Source: Megaustenia siamemsis
Lineage: Eukaryota; Mollusca; Gastropoda; Stylommatophora; Ariophantidae
Assembly: GCA_032433765.1 (NCBI GenBank)
Contig: JAVIAB010000159.1
Location: 4,628,370 to 4,692,369, forward strand
DNA length: 64,000 nt
Direction: 5' to 3'
The notes beneath the pieces are model-generated. The model worked only from the letters and a program-made list of their open reading frames with translations. It made no database searches and was not told where the DNA came from. Position 1 is the first letter of the stretch. Every line of letters begins with the position of its first letter. The position numbers and the translations under genes are program-made. This document shows, one piece after another, positions 57,785 through 64,000 of this stretch.

Positions 57785-60700
57785 ATGAAGATGATCATAT
57801 GTTGGCCATGTTATTAGTTGAGACAACAAAAGAAGAAGATGTCATATGTTGGCCATATTATGAGTTGAGACAACAAAAGAAGATGTCATATGTTGGCCAT
57901 GTTATGAGTTGAGACAAGAGATGAAGATGATCATATGTTGGCCATGTTATAAGTTGGCACAACAAAAGAAGGTGGTCATATGTTGGCCATGTTATGAGTT
58001 GAGAGAACAAAAGAAGAAGATGGTCATATGTTGGCCATGTTATGAGTTGGCACAACAAATGAAGGTGGTCATATGTTGGCCATGTTATGAGTTGAGAGAA
58101 CAAAAGTAGAAGGTGGTCATATGTTGGCCATGTTATGAGTTGGCACAACAAATGAAGGTGGTCATATGTTGGCAACAACAAAAGAAGAAGATGGTCATAT
58201 GTTGGCCATGTTATGAGTTGGCACAACAAATGAAGGTGGTCATATGTTGGCCATGTTATGAGTTGAGAACAAAAAAGAAGGTGGTCATATGTTGGCCATA
58301 TTATGAGTTGAGAGAACAAAAGAAGAAGGTGGTCATATGTTGGCCATATTATGAGTTGAGACAACAAAAGAAGAAGGTGGTCATATGTTGGCCATGTTAT
58401 GAGTTGAGAGAACAAAAGAAGAAGGTGGTCATATGTTGGCCATGTTATGAGTTGAGACAACAAAAGAAGAAGGTGGTCATATGTTGGCCATGTTATGAGT
58501 TGAGAGAACAAAAGAAGAAGGTGGTCATATGTTGGCCATGTTATGAGTTGAGAGAACAAAAGAAGAAGGTGGTCATATGTTGGCCATGTTATGAGTTGAG
58601 ACAACAAAAGAAGAAGGTGGTCATATGTTGGCCATATTATGAGTTCTTCTTCTATCCTTCCTCTGCTGCCGTTGGTGTTGAGGGGAGAAACAATCTGGGA
58701 TTCTTTGCTCTTCTGTTGGCCTCTTCTGATGTTATTCCTCCTAGTGACTCTAGTATTCCCTTTATCCATCTCTTTCTCAGTCTTCCTATTAATCTGGCAT
58801 TTTTGTAGCATTTGTTTATGGCTCTTTGGGTCATTGTTAGTTCTTTTTGTCTTGTTATGTGGCCGAACCAATTTATCTGTTGTTTCTTTATGTATTTGAT
58901 GGCTGGTTCAATTTCGAGTTTCTTCCTCATGTCAGTGTTTCTTACTCTGTCCTTAAGCTGTTTCCTGTCATTCTTCTGACACATTTCATTCTGTGGTCGT
59001 TATCTTTCTTATTGTTCTAGAGTCCAATTCTGACACTGATAGCACAGAGTTGGTAGAAAAATTGATTTTGTATATTGCCCTTTTTGCTTCTGTAGTTATT
59101 GCTTTGTTTTTCAATAGTGCTGATACTTGGCCTATAACTTGGCATGCTTTGTTACACATTATATCTATCTCTGTCTCTTGGTTATTGTCTTGTGTTAACG
59201 TGCTACCCAGATATTTAAAATTATCTACTTGCTTCAAAGTTGTATTATCTATTATGATGTTTAATTTTTCTTTCTTTCTCACTATTGCCATTACTTCGTT
59301 TTGTTTATGTTGATCTTCATGTTGTATTGTTTACAAGTGTTGTTTAGCTGTTGATATGCTCTTGTAGGTCCTCAGTTGTTTCATGTATCAGAACTTGGTC
59401 ATCTGCAAATAGTATTTCATTTATTTCTTCCTCTCTTCTGTTGTTTTCTGGTATGTATATTTCATTCTCTTTTGTGTTATCGCTTGTTATCATCCGTGTT
59501 GATATATTTCATTTGAATGGGCATGCTAATCTGCATATATTGTCCATATATGTGATGATATTATGAGTTGAGACAACAAAAGAAGAAGGTGGTCATATAT
59601 TGGCCATGGTATGAGTTGAGACAACATAAAAAGAAGAAGGCGGTCATATGTTGGCCATGTTGTGAGTTGAGACATTAAGAGAAAAAGGTGGTCAGATTTT
59701 GGCAAAGTGATGAGAAGAGACAACAAGAGAAGAAGGTGGTCAGATGTTGGCCATGTTGTGAATTGTGACATTAAGAGAAGAAGGTAGTCAGATGTTGGCC
59801 ATGTGATAAGAAGAGACAACAAGAGAAGAAGGTGGTCAGATGCTGGCCATGTGATGAGAAGAGAAGAGAAGAAGGTGGTCATGTGATGAGAAGAGACAAC
59901 AAGAGAAGAAGGTGGTCAGATGCTGGCCATGTGATGAGAAGAGACAAGAGAAGAAGGTGGTCATGTGATGAGAAGAGACAACAAGAGAAGAAGGTGGTCA
60001 GATGCTGGCCATGTGATGAGAAGAGACAAGAGAAGAAGGTGGTCATATGTTGGCCATGTTGTGAATTGTGACATTAAGAGAAGAAGGTAGTCAGATGTTG
60101 GCCATGTGATAAGAAGAGACAACAAGAGAAGAAGGTGGTCATATGTTGGCCATGTGATGAGAAGAGACAAGAGAAGAAGGTGGTCATGTGATGAGAAGAG
60201 ACAAGAGAAGAAGGTGGTCAGATGCTGGCCATGTGATGAGAAGAGACAAGAGAAGAAGGTGGTCATGTGATGAGAAGAGACAACAAGAGAAGAAGGTAGT
60301 CAGATGTTGGCCTTGTGATAAGAATAGACAACAAGAGAAGAAGGTGGTCATATGTTGGCCATGTGATGAGAAGAAGGTGGTCATATGGTGGCCATGTGAT
60401 GAGAAGAGACAACAAGAGAAGAAGGTGGCCATGTGATGAGAAGAGACAACAAGAGAAGAAGGTGGTCATATGTTGGCCATGTGATAAGAATAGACAAGAG
60501 AAGAAGGTGGTCATATGTTGGCCACGTTGTGAATTGTGACATTAAGAGAAGAAGGTAGTCAGATGTTGGCCTTGTGATAAGAATAGACAACAAGAGAAGA
60601 AGGTGGTCATATGTTGGCCATGTGATGAGAAGAGACAAGAGAAGAAGGTGGTCATATGGTGGCCATGTGATGAGAAGAGACAACACGAGAAGAAGGTGGT

Positions 60701-61830
60701 CATATGGTGGCCATGTGATGAGAAGAGACAACAAGAGAAGAAGGTGGCCATGTGATGAGAAGAGACAACAAGAGAAGAAGGTGGTCATATGGTGGCCATG
60801 TGATAAGAAGAGACAACAAGAGAAGAAGGTGGTCATATGTTGGCCATGTGATGAGAAGAGACAAGAGAAGAAGGTGGTCATATGGTGGTCATGTGATGAG
60901 AGGAGACAACAAGAGAAGAAGGTGGTCATATGTTGGACATGTGATGAGAAGAGACAAGAGAAGAAGGTGGTCATATGTTGGTCATGTGATGAGGAGAGAC
61001 AACAAGAGAAGAAGGTCATATGGTGGCCATGTGATAAGAAGAGACAACAAGAGAAGAAGGTGGTCAGATGCTGGCCATGTGATGAGAAGAGACAAGAGAA
61101 GAAGGTGGTCATATGTTGGTCATGTGATGAGAAGAGACAACAAGAGAAGGTGGTCATATGGTGGCCATGTGATAAGAAGAGACAACAAGAGAAGAAGGTC
61201 ATATGGTGGCCATGTGATAAGAAGAGACAACAAGAGAAGAAGGTGGTCAGATGCTGGCCATGTGATGAGAAGAGACAAGAGAAGAAGGTGGTCATATGTT
61301 GGTCATGTGATGAGAAGAGACAACAAGAGAAGGTGGTCATATGGTGGCCATGTGATGAGAAGAGACAAGAGAGAAGAAGGTGGTCATATGCTGATTATGT
61401 GATGAGAAGAGACAACAAGAGAAGATGGTCATATGGTGGCCATGTGATAAGAAGAGACAACAAGAGAAGATGGTCATATGGTGGCCATGTGATAAGAAGA
61501 GACAACAAGAGAAGGTGGTCATATGCTGATTATGTGATGAGAAGAGACAAGAGAGAAGAAGGTGGTCATATGATGGCCTTGTGATGAGAAGAGACAAGAG
61601 AGAAGAAAGTGGTCATATGCTGATTATGTGATGAGAAGAGACAAGAGAGAAGAAGGTGGTCATATGCTGATTATGTGATGAGAAGAGACAAAAAGAGAAG
61701 AAGGAGGTCATATGATGGTTATGTGATGAGAAGAGACAACAAGAGAAGGAGGCCATATGTTGGCATGTGATAAGAAGAGACAACAAGAGAAGTTGGTTAT
61801 GTGATGAGAAGAGACAACAAGAGAACCACA
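57785..61830. repeat. 42-48-bp minisatellite derived from LINE-B coding sequence, ~65 copies
   Basis: The unit is AGAAGAAGGTGGTCATATGT, TGGCCATGTGATGAGAAGAG, ACAACAAG, with 42-, 45-, 47- and 48-bp forms. In one plus frame it reads RRWSY(V/G)GHVMRRDNKR, the C-terminal motif of LINE-B (RRWSYVGHVMRRDNNR at about 55005-55055). After the last unit, AAGCAAGTCCTCAAATTGGA continues the LINE-B order. The left block (57785-58645) uses TTATGAGTTGAGA variants, the right block (59570-61830) GTGATGAGAAGAGA variants. Long ORFs on both strands (up to 337 codons) follow from unit lengths divisible by three; I do not call them genes. Confidence 0.92.
58646..59557 (-). mobile_element. LINE-C copy inside the LINE-B-derived array, TSD ATATTATGAGTT
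   Basis: The 12-bp repeat ATATTATGAGTT lies at 58634-58645 and 59558-59569. The minus strand encodes LKQVDNFKYLGSTLTQDNNQ, CNKACQVIGQVSALLKNKAI, DSRTIRKI, then KYIKKQQINWFGHITRQKEL and ITSEEANRRAKN. It is 5'-truncated with a frame change near 58985. It inserted after the array had expanded. Confidence 0.9.
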
Positions 61831-62520
61831 AAGCAAGTCCTCAAATTGGAACCAGAGGGTAAAAGTGAAAGAGACTAATTTGTAAAAACACTTACAAGAA
61901 AACAGAGAAGATGGACAACAACAGCAGCATAACTGCTCCCATGATATGGTTGAAATGTTCACCCAGAACAGTGATGAGTGGTCACATACAGTGTGAGTCC
62001 TGAGTATGGTCTGACACTTGATAAAAAAGGTCATAGAATTAGAATTTCTGTGCAAACTTGGGCTCAAAGGGATGGTAGATAGATGGATTGGTGAGTGCTT
62101 TAATATCTGTTGTTTTTCTCAAATTTGCTGGTTTATTGTTTTCCATTACTTGCATTTGTTTCTGCCAGGTTGGTCACAAAAGTCTAAAAGCTTGTTCACC
62201 CTCAATATCTAGAGACTCAAACATTGGACACCTTGTGTAGATCAACAAACATTGAATCTTAATATCTAGAGACTCAAACATTGAACACCTTGTGTAGATC
62301 AACAAACATTGAATCTTAATATCTAGAGACTCAAACATTGAACACCTTGTGTAGATCAACAGAAATTGAATCTTAATTTCTATAGTCTCAAACATTGATA
62401 TCATCAAAAACTTAATAGTTAATGTCTCAAAAGTGATATTTTCAATTCCTGCTGTCATTGTTTAACAGTTGATAGCCTGTATCAGCACTTGTCTAATGAC
62501 TACTCTTTTCTTGTTGTCCA

Positions 62521-62814
62521 CACTTAGAAGGATATGAAGAGGGTGTGATACATAGTGTTGTGGTTTACAGCAGGCTGTGTTATACTTTGACCTTTCAGCC
62601 CTACACATTAGACTTCAACACAACATTTCTGGTACAAGGTTGCTTTTTCTCTTAATGAACATGTAAAAAAAAAGGAACAAGTGATATGTTAACAGCTTAA
62701 AGTAGGTGAGAAACAAAACCAAAGTAGAATGACATTTCAGCAAAAAGGCTTTCAGCTGGAACAACAAACAACAACACAATAATATATAAAGAAACACACA
62801 GAAATCTAACTACG
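62521..62814. other. No recognised feature
   Basis: AT-rich sequence between the duplicated region and the mariner. Nothing identified. Confidence 0.5.
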
Positions 62815-62816
62815 TA

Positions 62817-64000
62817 GGGAGGTCAAAAAGTAATGCACACCAATTTTTTTCTCGGCTAATAATAAAGATAGGAATATGAAATTTTGCACACTTGGAATAT
62901 GACATGTTCCAATTATGTGCACCAAATTGCACAGCATTCTGATAGATATTACGCAATCTATGAACCGTTAAAATGGAGCTTGTCAACAATGTCCGTTACA
63001 AACAGCGAATTGTCATACAATTTCTGGTTGCGGAAAAAGAAACTGTGGCAAACATTCATAAATGACTGTGTGCAGTGTACAAATGTTCTGCAGTCGATAG
63101 GAGCACAGTTAGTCGCTGGGTTCAGAGAATTAAAGCTGCAGAAAGTGTACGAGTGGAGCTGCATGATTTACCGCGTTCTGGACGTGTTGCCTCAGCTACC
63201 AGCACAGACATGTTAAACCGGGCTGATGCCATTATTCGTAAGGATAGGTGTATCACTAGTCAGCAATTGGCATTGCAGCTTACAGTTAGCAAGGGAAGTG
63301 CAATCGCAATTTTTAAAACTCTCGGATATTCAAAGATTTGCGCTCGATGGGTTCCTCGGTGCCTAACAAATGATCACAGAGTTCAAAGGAAAACATTCTG
63401 TTCTGAATTGTTGGAGCGTTTCGGTGTTGAAGGAGAAATGTTTTTGTCAAAAATTGTTACCGGTGACGAAACGTGGGCACATTATTATGAGCCTGAAACA
63501 AAAATGCAGTCAATGGAATGGCATCATCCGCAGTCACCAAAAAGAAAAAAATTCAAAACATCTCCATCAGCCGGAAAGGTGATGATCACTGTCTTCTGGG
63601 ACATTGATGGTGTGATTCTTGTTGATGTAATGACAAGAGGTGAGACAATCAACTCGACAGCTTACATCAATACACTGACAATCGGTTCCACAGAGTTCGG
63701 TCTAATAAGCCATCTGCAGATTTGTTGCTTCAACATGACAATGCACGCCCTCACACAAGTCTGGTAACACGGGGGAAGCAATCAACAAATTTGGTTGGAC
63801 TGTACTGCCCCATCCTCCTTACAGCCCTGATCTGGCTCCCTCAGATTTCCATCTGTTTGGACCACTCAAAAAATTCCTGCGTGGGACACACTTTGACAAT
63901 GATGAGGATGTGATCCGTGCAGTTAAAAAATGGCTACGCGAGCAGGACAAAACTTGGTACAAACGAGGCATTCATGACCTAGTTTCGCGTTGGCGTAAGG
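62817..64000 (+). mobile_element. Mariner-type DNA transposon, 3' end beyond the window
   Basis: The left terminal repeat begins GGGAGGTCAAAAAGTAATGC directly after a TA dinucleotide (62815-62816), the standard mariner target. The transposase follows on the same strand. The right terminal repeat should lie just beyond 64000. Confidence 0.85.
62973..64000 (+). pseudogene. Mariner transposase, one nonsense and two frameshift lesions
   Basis: From the ATG at 62973: a helix-turn-helix region (VRYKQRIVIQFLVAEKET; then STVSRWVQRIKAAESV), a TGDETWAHYYEPETK motif with the first catalytic Asp, QHDNARPHTS with the second, and PPYSPDLAPSDFHLF with the third, the DD34D pattern of mariners. Lesions: TGA at 63063-63065 (a CGA-to-TGA change would explain it), an indel near 63680 and another near 63767. 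The frame is open to the window end. Few lesions suggest recent activity. Confidence 0.88.

Larger units (their letters stand above)
55968..62520 (+). repeat. Segmental duplication, copy 2 (partner 12815-17500)
   Basis: Same-order similarity to 12815-17500 with inserted LINE-D (56330-57060), LINE-A (57361-57589), LINE-C (58646-59557) and the ~48-bp array. The right flank 62050-62520 matches 14830-15200 and 17470-17540 and includes a short ~65-bp tandem triplication (62205-62390; ATATCTAGAGACTCAAACAT). Confidence 0.75.

Noticed and set aside
57858..61584. ORFs of 230-337 codons with repeated readings such as ITWPTYDHLLLL and CWPCDEKRQEKK
   Set aside because: Products of the LINE-B-derived array read in several frames and strands. 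Motifs belong to the repeat, not to a structured protein.

Overview
The window is eukaryotic, from an invertebrate animal. It has spliced zinc-finger exons with GT/AG borders, no bacterial-style operons, abundant non-LTR retrotransposons, tRNA-derived SINEs, hAT and mariner DNA transposons, and many minisatellites. The repeat mix and the SUMO-motif/zinc-knuckle/C2H2 gene suit a marine lophotrochozoan such as a mollusc, but that placement is a guess.

Layout. (1) 1-7.1 kb: right part of a degraded Polinton/adintovirus-like integrated element, all genes on +: packaging ATPase, core-type basic protein, unknown protein, chromodomain integrase, small membrane protein, penton-like protein, pVI-like protein, double-jelly-roll capsid protein and adenain-like protease. 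Most are broken, and the core gene is split by a 1.39-kb solo LTR with a 5-bp target duplication. (2) 7.1-12.8 kb: minisatellites, a GC-rich stretch and old LINE pieces. (3) 12.8-32.6 kb: a zinc-finger gene in five recognisable exons (13106, 16089, 22062, 30753, 31078). They encode SUMO-type K-x-E motifs, a CX2CX7CX2H zinc knuckle and about 15 C2H2 fingers. It now looks like a pseudogene. Its introns hold a hAT element with a nested LINE, a 33-bp array split by an LTR element, and other repeats. (4) 33-37.5 kb: arrays, a ~1-kb unclassified mobile repeat, a LINE and a well-bounded SINE. (5) 37.8-46.6 kb: retrotransposons nested four deep, including a twin-primed LINE. (6) 46.6-53.2 kb: a TIR element with 8-bp target duplication, a large inverted-repeat element, and a 47-bp array hit by a SINE and two LINEs. 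(7) 53.2-62.5 kb: two further first exons of the zinc-finger family, nested LINEs, and a duplicate of the 12.8-17.5 kb region in which one LINE-derived ~48-bp segment has become a ~3-kb minisatellite. (8) 62.8-64 kb: a damaged mariner.

The main processes seen are decay of a viral-type element, duplication of a zinc-finger locus, repeated transposon nesting, and birth of minisatellites from LINE coding sequence. Names LINE-A to LINE-F and Y are labels used only here. Positions of decayed elements without target duplications are approximate.
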